64,000 bases of DNA, taken from positions 18,646,001-18,710,000 of the forward strand of contig CM070591.1 in NCBI GenBank assembly GCA_036346355.1. The letters run 5' to 3'. Position 1 is the first letter of the stretch, and every line of letters starts with the position of its first letter. Source of the stretch: Rhipidocladum racemiflorum (Eukaryota > Streptophyta > Magnoliopsida > Poales > Poaceae). This document shows positions 46,001-57,150 of the stretch, one piece after another. The position numbers and the translations under genes are program-made. The notes under the pieces were generated by a model. That model saw nothing but the letters and a program-made list of their open reading frames with translations. It was not told the origin of the DNA and made no database searches.

Positions 46001-46513
46001 CCCACGTGGCACGATCAACGCCACGATCGCGTGGACGCGATCGGATCCGGGCGGATGCGGCTCGAAGCCGTGCAGGCGGATCTCGGTAGTTGGATCTTGA
46101 TCCAACGGTTGGGATCGATTAGGGTTGAGGCTGGTTTGATCGAGTCAAGCGGCTCGGTCGGACTCGAATTCAAGTCTGACTCGGGCTCGATCCGGATGAA
46201 CAAGATGCTCGACCGAGTTGATTTTCAGCGATTTAATATTTAAAATAATTCCCACTAATTCATTTAATTCATTAAAATAGCAAATGACTGAAAAATTCGG
46301 AAAAATTCGAAAATATTTTAGGGTATTTGGGACTCAAATAAAATATTTCCAACAAAATTTTATTTGCAATATTAAATTCTTTAATTATTTCAAAATGGAA
46401 TAAATTCAAATAAATTCCAAATAAATCCAAATAAATTCCAAAAAATTCCAAAAATTCACCAAAGTGCCAAATCACACATGAATTCAATAAAAGCAAAATT
46501 TTGGGGTGTTACA
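43009..46513 (-). repeat. Gypsy-2 5' LTR
   Basis: 3505 bp, with TATTTAAAG on the minus strand at 45899-45891. See the 3' LTR entry for the uneven divergence. Confidence 0.85.
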
Positions 46514-47230
46514 ATAACCTCGATCCGACCGCATGCATAAAAGTTGCATGTAAATCGCGTGGCATAACGATCGTGGAATCTTGTGGGTAAAGCTGAACAC
46601 CTCTGAAGAGTGAATCAAATGGTATTCGAATACGCCGTGCTTCCGGTAAATGAAGCTGAGTTAAAATGGGGTGAATCCCGAACCTAAGCTCAAGTAGTTT
46701 TTGGATTAATAAGTATGGAAGTGAATAACTTTGGAAACCCCCCCCCCTTTATCATATTATTATGGTTTGTGTTTTAAATGAAATGTCAAACATTATGAAA
46801 ACTTGCATACACCAAATGAGACATATGGCTATCCTTGTTATCCGTTGCATGTGGTAAATCAGGCTTCACTGTGTGGCTTGTTGAGTACGTTGTAGTACTC
46901 ACCCTTGCTTAATTAACCATTTTAGAGTATCAAGATGTTGGTGATTTCCAAGAGATCGTGGATGACGAAGCAGTGTGGTTCTAAGTCTCAGTCTCCGCTC
47001 AACTTGCCTGTGGATTTTACTTTTGTGCTGATTATCTTTTGTGATGTAATATATAACTTGAAGCTCGTCGCTTCCTTTGAAAACTCTGGCCGTTAGGCCC
47101 TATGTGATGTAAAAACAGTTGTATCGTTCTTTTGCGGGTAATGAACGACTTGGTTTCCGGTGACTAATCTTCCTGGGTAGTCATTTCGGAGTTTAAACAC
47201 ACCCCTGAAAAGGCGGTCCGTCACACAACC

Positions 47231-47951
47231 CTAACGAACTGCAATTTGCCAGCAATTTTGGTGCACAACTTTAAGAGCTCGTGCGGTTTTGAAATATTTG
47301 AAGGATCAGCGATGGTGTATTACTTGAAGCATAGTTATCAGGCAGTTCTTCGAATCGTGATACAGGATTTAGGTTTACAGTTCACCACTTTTTCTTACAG
47401 TTTTCGCTGTGAGCACAGACCTTGTACCTTAAACCGTTTCACGATTCGCGAGAGTTTACCGGGAATCCGATAACTATGACTTGAAGGCAAACTCCTACCA
47501 AAGCAACAACCGCTCCAACTAGGCAAGAACCCAACTAGGCAAGAACCCAGCAGAGCAACAAGCCAACAAGAAACATAAAATCCTTCCTTACCACAGCACA
47601 CAAGCAAAGCCCTAAACCGGATGAGATCGAGGTAAAGCACACAACTGAGAAACCGGCCTCTTCCTAAGGCTTCAAATGCAACTGACCACACCAGAGTGCT
47701 CACCATAGTAGCAGCCCTACCTCAGTTCACCAACATGAACCCCACAAAACAACGAAGGACTGCACCAACACTAACACCGCACCACAAACGCCAACACCAG
47801 CACACGATGTGCCAACCGCAACAAGCACAAGCACAACCCCTATGCTCTCACCACAACGAATAAAAAGGACGGCCCGTAGGAGAAGCTAGCGACAGAGGCC
47901 GACTGCGAGTGGCTTGTGCACCTTGATGTCGCGTGCAACACCCGGCAGATG
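47231..47951. other. Anonymous sequence between gypsy-1 and CACTA
   Basis: By its position it should be intron of the COV-like gene. It contains CA-rich low-complexity sequence around 47740-47840 and a direct repeat CAACTAGGCAAGAACCCA near 47517 and 47533. No 5' exon of the COV-like gene was recognised here. Confidence 0.35.
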
Positions 47952-47997
47952 CACTACAACACAAAATCTCATTACAAATGGTTCAAAAACCTCATTA

Positions 47998-48245
47998 CAG
48001 ACGGTTTTGTGAACTGTCTGTAAACATGTGTCGGTGATAAAAGAGGTACATCTCAGACGATTTTTGAACCGTCAGTGATGAGGTTCCATCTAAGACGATT
48101 CTAGACTAGAGCCGTCTTTGTTGGGGGTGTGCCATCAGAACCGTCTCTAATAAGGGTCTCATCAGAGGCGGTTCTAAACTAGAACCGTCCCAATTGAGGG
48201 TGTGCCATCAGAGGCGGTTCTAGTCTAGAACTGTCTCTAATGATA
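47998..48245. repeat. CACTA subterminal repeats
   Basis: Units containing (A/G)G(A/C)CGGTTCTAG and its inverted form CTAGAACCGTC, about 16-20 bp apart, alternate in both orientations. They are the expected binding sites for the TNP1-like protein. That role is inferred from the superfamily. Confidence 0.75.
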
Positions 48246-48618
48246 GTTTCTATTTTTGAATATTTTTTATTTTATTGGCTAGCCTTAGGAATAAATGCTA
48301 GCCATGCCCTCTGAAACAAGCAAAATACACAATACAGATTGCACATCCACAAAGTAAATATATAAATACAGATTACACAACTATAAAGTAAATGCATAAA
48401 TACATATTACACATTCACAAGTAAATGCATAAGTACCACATCACATCCATTTCTGAAATCAACTCACAAGGTTAGGTACTACAATTCACAAATCCACAGC
48501 ACATGTCACTACAATTCACAAATGTTGCGCAGAAGTACACATGCCACTGCAATATACAACTCGTAAGGTTAGGCAGTGGAACTTGCCTTTTGGCCTTATG
48601 ATGTGACATAGCAAGAAG

Positions 48619-49238
48619 TCAGCAAGCTGTTCTCGAATTTGGTGGGGCCTTCTCGTCCTCCTTACTCCATTGTGTGGCCTTACCAGCATACCCAGTAGTG
48701 CCAAGTCTGTGGGGGTGGGTGTTCCTGGCCTGGATGCCCTTGTGCGCTTCATTTTGACGGACAAATTCTTCTATCAGCTTCATCTCCACAAATTGTTGCC
48801 ATACGTCTTCATCAATGAATTCATACTTTGAGAATGGAGTCATTTCCTTCATGACCTATTTTGTGACAAGCTTGCTCTTGAAGTTCTTCCATGCCTTTGA
48901 TGCCAATAGCAATACATACTGTCGCACTATGCACTCAGCGTCTCTCGGGAGCTTGAACGATGCGAAAATTTCCTTGACCAGGCTATTGCACTCCTCATTT
49001 GCCAGCGACTTCCAAGATAGATAGGTGGTGTGGACTTGTTCCCGTCCAATTATCCCGCACAATCTCCAAAATATTGCCACTGTCTCAAAGATTGGGTAGG
49101 GGCCCCATCCTCAGGATTGACCACCGTGATGGTATATCGGCTCTTGGGCCTTTTATTCAGTCCTCTTGGACCGCGAGAGGGTTTTTCTATGTTCGGCTCA
49201 TCAGATCCATTCGGTGACGACGAAGGAGGGGATGCCAT
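48619..49238 (-). pseudogene. CACTA TNP1-like protein (plant transposase, En/Spm family), broken
   Basis: The frame starts MASPPSSSPNGSDEP and carries a basic segment (KRPKSRYTITVVNPEDG). After a one-base loss near 49065 it continues with GREQVHTTYLSWKSL, IVRQYVLLLASKAWKNFKS and, past an in-frame TAG at 48858-48856, FEFVRQNEAHKG-like and NTHPHRLGTTGYAGK motifs. The PH-x-GxxGY pattern marks the conserved core of CACTA accessory proteins, which bind subterminal repeats. Downstream sequence in another frame (QIREQLADFL) extends the similarity. The encoded protein is truncated in this copy. Confidence 0.75.
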
Positions 49239-49254
49239 CTTCTTTTAAATTTAA

Positions 49255-50945
49255 TGCTGAGCATAATTAATAACCAGAGGAAAGAAACAATTATTATCAT
49301 AAAGTAGTTGTCTTTTATTGAAGTTAATAATACAGATTTGAGAATTCCTTATAGTTTTGTTTTAAGCAGAGGAAAAGTAAATTAGATTGTGTTGCTCTCT
49401 TTCGCGACTCCACTTTAAGCACGCCATGGATCATACGTCCAGGAGCATTCCTATACTTATGTGTTGTAGCTATTTGCACATATATATGCATACACACATC
49501 ATATATTTATTATGACTTTAAAAAGGTAACAAAAAGTATTCAAAGAACCAATTAAGAGTACGCAGCTGTTCTATGTGCTGTTCATTGAGCATTCAAAAAG
49601 GTAACAAAAAGTAAAAATGATTCAAAGAACCAATTAAGAGTTGAGAGAATCCATACCAGCAGAAAAATTAACAAAGCAATGAACATGAGCAGGGCAGCAT
49701 GTAGTTATTACCAACATTTTCTGACAACTCAAAGTAGTACCAAAGAAAAGTGGCAAAAGAGTATGGCTTTAAGTTCTTATTTCTGGGATTCAGGAAATGG
49801 CTGCCTACGGTTAAACATTGCAATGCACGTCAAGTGAATCAAATAAGTTCATAGCACCTCATGTTCACCACAAAAATGTTTAATTCTAAACTAGAAATAG
49901 TAAGAGCAAGTATTAAGATTGCACTTGTAAACTGTTCAAGCAGAATATTCCCTGATACCAATAGATAAGCAAAGATGTGGCACATTCCTCTTAGACATAA
50001 GAAAACAATGACATGAACTGAAAATCATAATAAAATATATGCTACAAAAGAGTAAAACTACTATCTTATCCCAAAATAATGTATGCAAAATGTGTAATGC
50101 AACCCAGATACATCACTTATGAAGTTAACCCAATTGTGCACATAATGAGGTTTCAGAAAATTTCTTTCATGACAGTGCATTAAAGCCATTATTCAAAACA
50201 AACTCTTAACACTCACTCAGGCACCTGACTAACTTGGAACCGAGTACCTGCCCTCCAAAGCTTAGCTAGACAAATTCTTGATAACTATATAGTGAGAAAC
50301 AAAACGAATCTGGGCCAATTGACAAATCTGTTGCACTAGATCTTTGTAGTGGCCAACATTTAAATACAATTAGTCAATCATCATCCTAGGACTGGAATTG
50401 CAGATATGCATTATACAATCTGTGACCGGATATAAATAGAAGCAGGAGGATTATTGATGTTTTGGTCAGCTGCACACAACTCATATGTGGGCGTAAAGTA
50501 AATATGGCGTCAAAACATTGAAATTTAAAGCTATAAGAAAATTGACTAAAAATGAGAGCTGTAGCATGGAAGATTTGCATTGAAGGAAATTTTAATCTAC
50601 TCTAAAGCTTTAAGGTCCAATTCCAATTAAGTAAAGCTGGGAAAATACCATAAGCTATAGCATAGCAAATCCGGCATTACAACTTTGAAACATAGACAAA
50701 ATTGAAATTGCTTTATAACTGTGAAATATAGTGTAATGCATAAGCCGATGAAACCACAAAATGATGTTGTAAGAAAAATTGCATGATAACCATGAGATAC
50801 AGCATGTCAAATTTGCATCGTGTAACAACTTGGCCTGATTAGGAGAGTGCAGATGAACCAAACCCAAATGTGACAATAATGCTGCAGTGACCAAATCGGG
50901 TAATCATCACAATTGAGAGATGCATCAGAACCTGTGCCGCCGAGG
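49255..50945. other. AT-rich transposon interior, no gene seen
   Basis: This 1.7-kb stretch has no convincing ORF. A duplicated phrase (AAAAGGTAACAAAAAGTA...TTCAAAGAACCAATTAAGAGT) occurs at about 49519 and 49597. The last 40 bp become GC-rich and lead into the solo LTR. It could be CACTA or Harbinger interior. Confidence 0.35.
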
Positions 50946-50950
50946 GGGGA

Positions 50951-53900
50951 TGTCGGGACCCGAATTTGCAAATCCGGACCCTCTGTGTATTCAGCACTAG
51001 TCCAGGAACACGCTAGTGCACACAGTCTCAACATTGGTGAATATCACAATCATACTCAACGAATAATAAGGTACTTTAAATAGTTAGCCAAGCTGGTTGC
51101 TCGACCTTAAGGTCAAGTTACAATTATACACCACGCAGGGCGAAAACTTAATAAAAGAGAAGTAGTAGCAACGGAAAATAAGATAACTTCATTGCACCAT
51201 CTAGTATACTACAGGCAACTAACTAGGCTCGCTCCCTAGTTAGACGGTTCCTCTTGGAGCTCCTCCTCCAAAGCTGGTGTAAACTCTTCTTCAACTAGTG
51301 TTGTATTGTGGCAAGGGTGAGTACTTGGTACTCAGCAAGTCATGCACAGAATGCAAGCTAATATTCTACATGCATGGCTTAATACAAAGGAATAGCTCAT
51401 GGTTCATTTGCGATAAAGATTTAACAAATAACATAAGTAGATTCGAAAGCGATAGAAACAGTGTAATATCAATAACTTTTCCAGGAGTTAAATAAACATC
51501 TTTCCCATTCCTAATCCACATTTCCATCAACATCATCATTTAACCAAACCAAACCTCTCAGGTTCAAGTTATTTTTAAGAAAGTCTAACCCTTAACTGTA
51601 ATCCCCGAGCAATGTCCAATACCGCAGACACGGCTATTCGAATAGATTTTACACTCTGCAGAGGTTATGCACTTTACCCACAAGATACAGCCAAACACCA
51701 CAAAGGCGAGTGATCGTAACAAAGCCTTTCGGAAACGGCTAACTACACAAGTGAACCTTTCCGGTTTTTGCCATACACCATCCCTTCCCTTAACAAAGGC
51801 GAAGTATGGGACCGACATACCGTTGGACGGGTACCATGCCATCGCCTTTGATGCAGCTCCCCTTTCAAGCTACACAAAGGGTGTAGTTGACACCCGAGGT
51901 TTCACATGCAAGTTATTAGTAACTTACTCAACTAGGTCTGTCCCATTACGGACATGTGGTTGCACGATTAACTCAGTTCAAAGGCTTGCAAGGTTAAGTC
52001 CTTAGAGTGACCAGGGCAAGACTACCCGAAGAACCAAACCATCGCTCCCGATGCCACAACTGGCCCACCCGATCATTCTTGCCACATGCCCCGGTCGAAA
52101 ACTATTTATCAAACCCCCAGTTGATTACCATGCACCACGTGCCATCAACATCACGACACATGATACCTTTCCAAAACAGGTTCAATATATCATTAAGTCA
52201 ATATTAACGTTTGATTGTCCAAATCATGTCATGAGCACGTAGCGGGTCTAAGCAATATACTACAACGATCTAAATTCCCATGTTGGCAATTTAATAGTGT
52301 CCAACTATTTAATCCTCAACTAGGGTGACAAGGGGTTCATGGCATTCAATTATCTATGTCAAGGTGGCATACAGCAACTAGGTAATTAACTAATCTCCCA
52401 AAATTAATTAAAGCATTTTATATTTGAACTAGCATGCAATAATTTGAATCAAATTAATTTCAAAATGGGATCTACATGGTCAAAGCACAACTTGCCTTCA
52501 AAGAATACTTGATCTTGGTCCTGAGGTGGCTCCTGGGTCAACACTTCACCTTCGAAGCCTTCGGGCACTTCAACGTCTACTCGTAACGCGTGCAAATAGC
52601 AATAAATGAATAAAACAGTAGACAAAAAGTGTCCAAACATCCAAATGAAGTCCATAAACAGAGAGAGCATAATTTTATGAATTTTTAGGAATTTGAATCG
52701 GCGAAATCGGAGCTAAAACGCAAAAGTTATAAGCGTTTAAAGTTTAAATAATCAATTAAATAATATTACAGAGAAAAACTTTAGTCTAAAAACTAAATAA
52801 AATTCACCACTAGGTAGATCTCAATTTTATACAAATTTAGAAAATTGAATCACTCAAATCGGAGTTGAAACGTAAAAGTTATAAGCGTTTGAAGTTTGAA
52901 TCTAAATTTGAAATCAATAAACTGATTTAAATAAATAATTTCTTTTTCGGAAAATGATTTATTGTGTCAGCATGACACGTGGACCAATCAGAGGCCGCCA
53001 CGTCGCCTCGGGTCCATGGACCCGGCGCACGGTTTGGCTTGGTCCACCGTGGACCCGGTCCACGGCGCACGTGTCTCATTGACAGGTGGGCCCTTCCGAT
53101 GACGTCAGCAGTGACGTCATCACACACGGCTGAGGACAGCTGACAGCTGGGCCCCACCGTGATGTCAGCATGACGTCATGGTGCGGTTTGGCTGGGCTGC
53201 TGACACGCCGGCTCCATGCTGACGTCACGCGTGACGTCAGCGGTGATCGGGCGGCGACCGCGCTGACCGCGATGGTCAGCCTTCCGACCACGTGGCTGGA
53301 TCTCGGCCGTTGATTTGAAAATCAACAGCCCAGATTGGATCTGGCTTAACGCAATAGGAAAACTACTCGGCTGATCTGGACCGTTCGATCTTGATCGGAC
53401 GGTCAAGATCCAATCTAGAGTTTACAACGTGGCTAACCCTAACTGTTCGATCTAGATCTAATGGCTGAGATCTATCCTAGCACGGTGCAGTCATGGCTAC
53501 GTGGCACGATCTAAACCGTTGGATCTAGATCCAATGGTTGGAAATAGATCTGGAGATTAACACGTGGGATCTCACCGGTGATGATGTGGACGAATCTGGG
53601 CCCTTGGATCTTGATCGGACGGTGGAGAGAGCTCGAGCGACGGCGATGGCATGCGGCGGAGCTGGTTCGCCGGAGACGACGACGATGACCACGGCAACGG
53701 CGTTTGGGCACGATTCCAGCGAGGTGAAAGGTCCCCTCCGACGCGGCTGGTCCTTGCGGTTCCGGATCTGAGCTCAACGGCGGCGGAGGACGGCGGACGG
53801 GGGCGGAAACGGTGATTAACCGCGGCGAAACACCAAACCAACTACGGCGAGCTCGCGCGGGCAAACTGCGGCGGCTCAGGCGACGTTGTCTAGGGCTACG

Positions 53901-54599
53901 GGTGCGCACGGAAGTCGGCAACACGTTAGTGGCGGCGGCGCATTAAATTGGCCCCTCGGCGTCCGTGAAAACCGCGGAAACCGAGGCCCACACAGCCGCG
54001 GCGGCGGAATCCGAATTGGATTCGGATTGGGGTGACGTGGCTCCACATGAGCCGTTGGATCAAGATCCAACGGTCGGGGGTTTGGGCTCGGGTCTTGCTC
54101 GGGCGACCTGGCTGGTCCGGTCGGGCTCGGGTTCGGCGACGTGGCGCGATCGTGGCCGTTGGATCTCGATCCAACGGTCACACGCGTTAGGGTTTGGTGA
54201 TTGGGTTCAACCGGAACGGCTGGCTCGGTCGGGTACGGGTCGAACTCGAGTCTGACTCGGGTTCCGACTCGGTCGGATGAACAGTATTCGACCCGTGTTG
54301 ATTTTCCAGTGATTAAATATTCAAATCAATTCCCAGAAATTCATTTAATTCATTAAAAATAGCAAAACACTCAGAAAAATTCCCGAAAAATTCTAGAAAA
54401 TATTTTGGGACATTTTGGACTCAAATAAAATATTTCCAACAAAATTTTACTTGCAAAATTAAATTCTTTAATTATTTCAAAAGGGAATAAATTCAAATAA
54501 ATTCCAAATAAATCCAAATAAATTTCAGAAAATTCCAGAAATTCACCAAAGTGCCAAATCTTATTTAAATTCATGAAAAGCAAAAATTGGGGTGTTACA
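50951..54599 (-). mobile_element. Solo LTR of the gypsy-2 family
   Basis: 3649 bp. It begins TGTCGGGACCCG and ends GGGTGTTACA on the plus strand, the same ends and internal landmarks as the gypsy-2 LTRs, and is flanked by GGGGA (50946-50950 and 54600-54604). There is no internal region or second LTR, so it arose by LTR-LTR recombination. It is clearly more distant from the two gypsy-2 LTRs than they are from each other. Confidence 0.9.
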
Positions 54600-54604
54600 G
54601 GGGA

Positions 54605-54827
54605 GGGCACAGGGGAGAGCGCCGCCGAGGGGGGAGGGCACTGCCGTCGAGGGGGAAGGTCGCGGATGGAGAAAACACAGAAATTGGACTTCTCTCTAAT
54701 GCAGGCCCGTGAGATGCACAAACAAGCAACCAAACAACTTAAGTTGTATCCACTCAGTCAGGCCAAGGCTAGCCTGGATGGCTCATACGAAACAAAGCTA
54801 GGATGGTGCAGGTAACCAAACACACCC
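54605..54827. mobile_element. Right end of a second Harbinger-family copy
   Basis: The end reads GGTAACCAAACACACCC next to TAA (54828-54830). Its reverse complement (GGGTGTGTTTGGTTACC, then CAGGCT and CTGAGTGGATACAAC) matches the left end and first subterminal repeat of the element at 4149. It is therefore the same or a sister family in opposite orientation. The solo LTR interrupts its GC-rich part. No matching left end was found. Confidence 0.65.
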
Positions 54828-54924
54828 TAAACAACGGAGCCAAGAACATTAGATCATCTCTGATGCAAAAATCACGGACGATTCTATATTAGAATCATCT
54901 CTAATGACTAAACTATGAATATAT

Positions 54925-55557
54925 ACATTATAACACAAACATCTCTTTATTTATAACATATACATCTCATTATTTATAATATATACCTCTCATTATTTAT
55001 TTATAATACATACATCTCATTATTTATAACACATATATCTCATTATTTATTTATAGTAATACATATGTCTTATTATTTATAACACATACGTCTCATTAAT
55101 ATTTATAACGCATATGTCTTATTATTTATAACACATACATCTTATTATTTGTTTATAATATATGCAAACATCTCATTACTTATGACACATACGTCTTTTT
55201 ATTTATAACACATACATCTCATTTTTTTATTTATAACATATACATCTCATTATTTATAACACTTATGTCTCTTATTTATAACACATACATCTCTTTATTT
55301 ATTTATAACAAATGCATCTCATTATTTATAACACATACGTCTCATTATTTATAACACATGCATCTCATTATTTATCTATAACACATACATCTCATTTTTT
55401 ATTTCAAACACATACATGTCATTATTTATAACACATACATCTCATTATTTATAATACATGCATACATCTCATTATTTATAACACATACATCCCATTATTT
55501 ATAACCCATACATCTATTTATTTATAACATATACGTCTTATTATTTATAAAACATAT
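54925..55557. repeat. AT-rich minisatellite, left part
   Basis: Tandem, slightly variable units of about 19-27 bp are built on ATAACACATACATCTCATTATTT. The array is continuous up to the solo LTR and resumes at 58485. Left bases CATAT (55553-55557) are one copy of the LTR's target duplication. Confidence 0.9.
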
Positions 55558-56468
55558 TGAAAGGATCGAGGATGAACGCCTAGAGGTGGGGGTGAATAGG
55601 CGATTTACAATTTTCTAAAACAACGCAGCGGAAAATAGATCGAAACTTCCGATATGGAGTCGGAGGTTCCGGTGTCTAATCGGAATATCCGATACGAGGT
55701 CGGAATATCCGATTAGAACAGAGTCTAGTGAATTTCAAAACGAATTACGTCTATACACAAAATGATTTCTACTTGAAACTAGCACAAGCAAATATCAATA
55801 ACTTGATGTAAAGCTAGCTAGAGAAATAATCAACCCTAGATAGATCATTTCAATACAAGATAGCAAAGTAAAGCAATAAGCACATGTAAAGAATTGACAC
55901 GGTGATTTGTTTACCGAAGTTCTCACTTCATCCACGGAGGTTCCTACGTCTTCGTTGAGGAGGCTCGGTCACACTTGAGCCGGGTCTTTTCCAACCCTAT
56001 TCCTCGCCAATCTCGGTCACACTTGAGATGTAGCTTCACTTCTTGATTTCTTTCCTTTCGGAGGCAAAATTGGACCTTCAACAAACTTCTCACGGCACAC
56101 CACACACTTTGGTTGCTCGTGAGCGACACCTAGCCATCTAGGAGTCTTCAAACTCCAAGAGTAACAAATCCAACGAATGAATGATCTTGGAGATGATCTC
56201 TAGTGCTCAAGATATATCTCAACCTAATACTCTTAGCACTAACTCTCACTTCCCACACCTCACTCAAAGAGGGATCACAAAGGTCAAAAGGGAGGGAGAC
56301 AAGATGAACACTCAATCCACTCCTAATCATAACACATGTGTTTAGAGCTCTCTCTAGCTGAAGAGATGACCGAGGAGCAACAAACGCATCCTAAGGTGTT
56401 CTCTTTACTCAACTAGCTCAACCTCTTGTTTAGCCCTTCAACAACAACTCCCAACCGGCCAAGGGGGG

Positions 56469-56476
56469 TATTTATA
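56469..56476 (-). promoter_or_regulatory. TATA box in the solo Sirevirus LTR
   Basis: TATAAATA on the minus strand sits within a C/G-rich context, at a place similar to the TATA box of the complete Sirevirus relative to the palindrome array. Function is inferred. Confidence 0.5.
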
Positions 56477-56529
56477 CCCCACACCCAAAAACTAGCCGTT
56501 GGAGTAAGAAAACTAGCCGTTTTTACCCA

Positions 56530-57150
56530 CATCGGAACTTCCGATCCCAACATTGGATGTTCCGATCAAGCAAAAACTCCAGAACTTGACTGAGCCCAAC
56601 ATTGGATTTTACACATATCGGAACATCTGATATGCACAATCGAAACATCCGATCCGCACTATCGGAACATCCGATCCGTCCAGAGACGCACGTTGTAATC
56701 CAATGTACTAATCGGAACATCCGATCACACGGATTAGAACATCCGATCACATGTATCGGAACATCCGATCACTCAAATCGGAACATCCGATCCTTCCAAA
56801 GAGGCACCTTTCTCGCACTAAGCCTAATCGGACTATCCGATCCCAAATATCGGAACTTCCGATCTTTCCAGAGAGAAACTCAATTTCGCCGGACCGAAAA
56901 ACTTGGTCCGGTGCATACTCAAAAAGCTTCTAAGTCCCGATCGGATTATCCGATCACACAAATCGGAACTTCCGATCCTCACAGAGGAGCACTTGAGACT
57001 TAGACAACTTAGCACCTTACGATAGATGGGACCTTCCGATCCCCTAATTGGAACTTCCGATCACTCCAGAGAGGTCCTAGACTCTCACCATCACACCACC
57101 AAACTTACCGATGGATTGGAACATCCGATGCCCTGATCGGAACATTCGCT
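56530..57150. repeat. Palindrome array in the solo Sirevirus LTR
   Basis: Many copies of ATCGGAACATCCGAT and close variants recur. The core CGGA-N3-TCCG is the same as in the complete Sirevirus, although the flanks differ (AT on each side here, C/G there). Two more units lie at about 55680-55715. Confidence 0.85.

Larger units (their letters stand above)
34190..46513 (-). mobile_element. Second Ty3/gypsy element, decayed, minus orientation
   Basis: LTRs are 34190-37687 and 43009-46513 (on the minus strand TGTAACACC...GTCCCGACA), flanked by ATAAC (34185-34189 and 46514-46518). The target matches the uninterrupted gypsy-1 5' LTR (GATAACCTCG). A tRNA-Met primer site is at 43004-42992 and a polypurine tract (reverse complement of CCTCCCCCCTT) at about 37690-37702. 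Coding regions run right to left and are full of frameshifts and stops. Domain order and chromodomain-like tail are the same as gypsy-1, so it is also a chromovirus, of a different family. Confidence 0.9.
22042..47225 (+). mobile_element. Ty3/gypsy chromovirus with two nested insertions
   Basis: LTRs start TGAAATG and end GTCACA. They are flanked by CAACC (22037-22041 and 47226-47230). A primer-binding site for tRNA-Met follows the 5' LTR. Gag and pol lie in one reading frame in the gypsy order protease, RT, RNase H, integrase and a C-terminal chromodomain-like region, as in Tekay/Del-type chromoviruses. The 5' LTR carries a hAT element and the 3' LTR a second gypsy element. Without these it would be about 11.8 kb. 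The LTRs look close to each other apart from two divergent patches. Confidence 0.9.
31886..47225 (+). repeat. Gypsy-1 3' LTR, split by gypsy-2
   Basis: The LTR runs 31886-34189 and resumes at 46514-47225, with gypsy-2 between. It matches the 5' LTR closely, including the TATA box. Two patches differ: about 32838-32905 against 23000-23045, and about 33258-33330 against 23400-23470. Confidence 0.9.
47952..54905 (-). mobile_element. CACTA (En/Spm) element, left end and partial right subterminal region
   Basis: The left terminus reads CACTACAACACAAAATCTC, followed by palindromic subterminal repeats (47998-48245) of the form GACGGTTCTAGACTAGAACCGTC. A TNP1-like gene follows. Related subterminal sequence (GACGATTCTATATTAGAATCATC) reappears at 54865-54905. 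I found no terminal TAGTG with a matching ATG duplication, so the right end is approximate or lost. Within the span lie a solo gypsy LTR and a Harbinger-family end. Confidence 0.6.

Noticed and set aside
45595..46243. Long frames in the gypsy-2 LTR
   Set aside because: GC-rich LTR sequence read in several frames, not conserved in frame between the two LTRs.
47246..47706. Frames on both strands between gypsy-1 and CACTA
   Set aside because: Overlapping opposite-strand frames with no recognised domain, and no match to the expected 5' exon of the COV-like gene.
50343..50351. TTTGTAGTG as the right end of the CACTA element
   Set aside because: The next three bases are GCC, not the ATG seen at the left end, and no subterminal repeats lie beside it.
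56530..57150. Regular repeats resembling a CRISPR array
   Set aside because: The units are palindromes inside a plant retrotransposon LTR, with irregular spacing and no cas genes.
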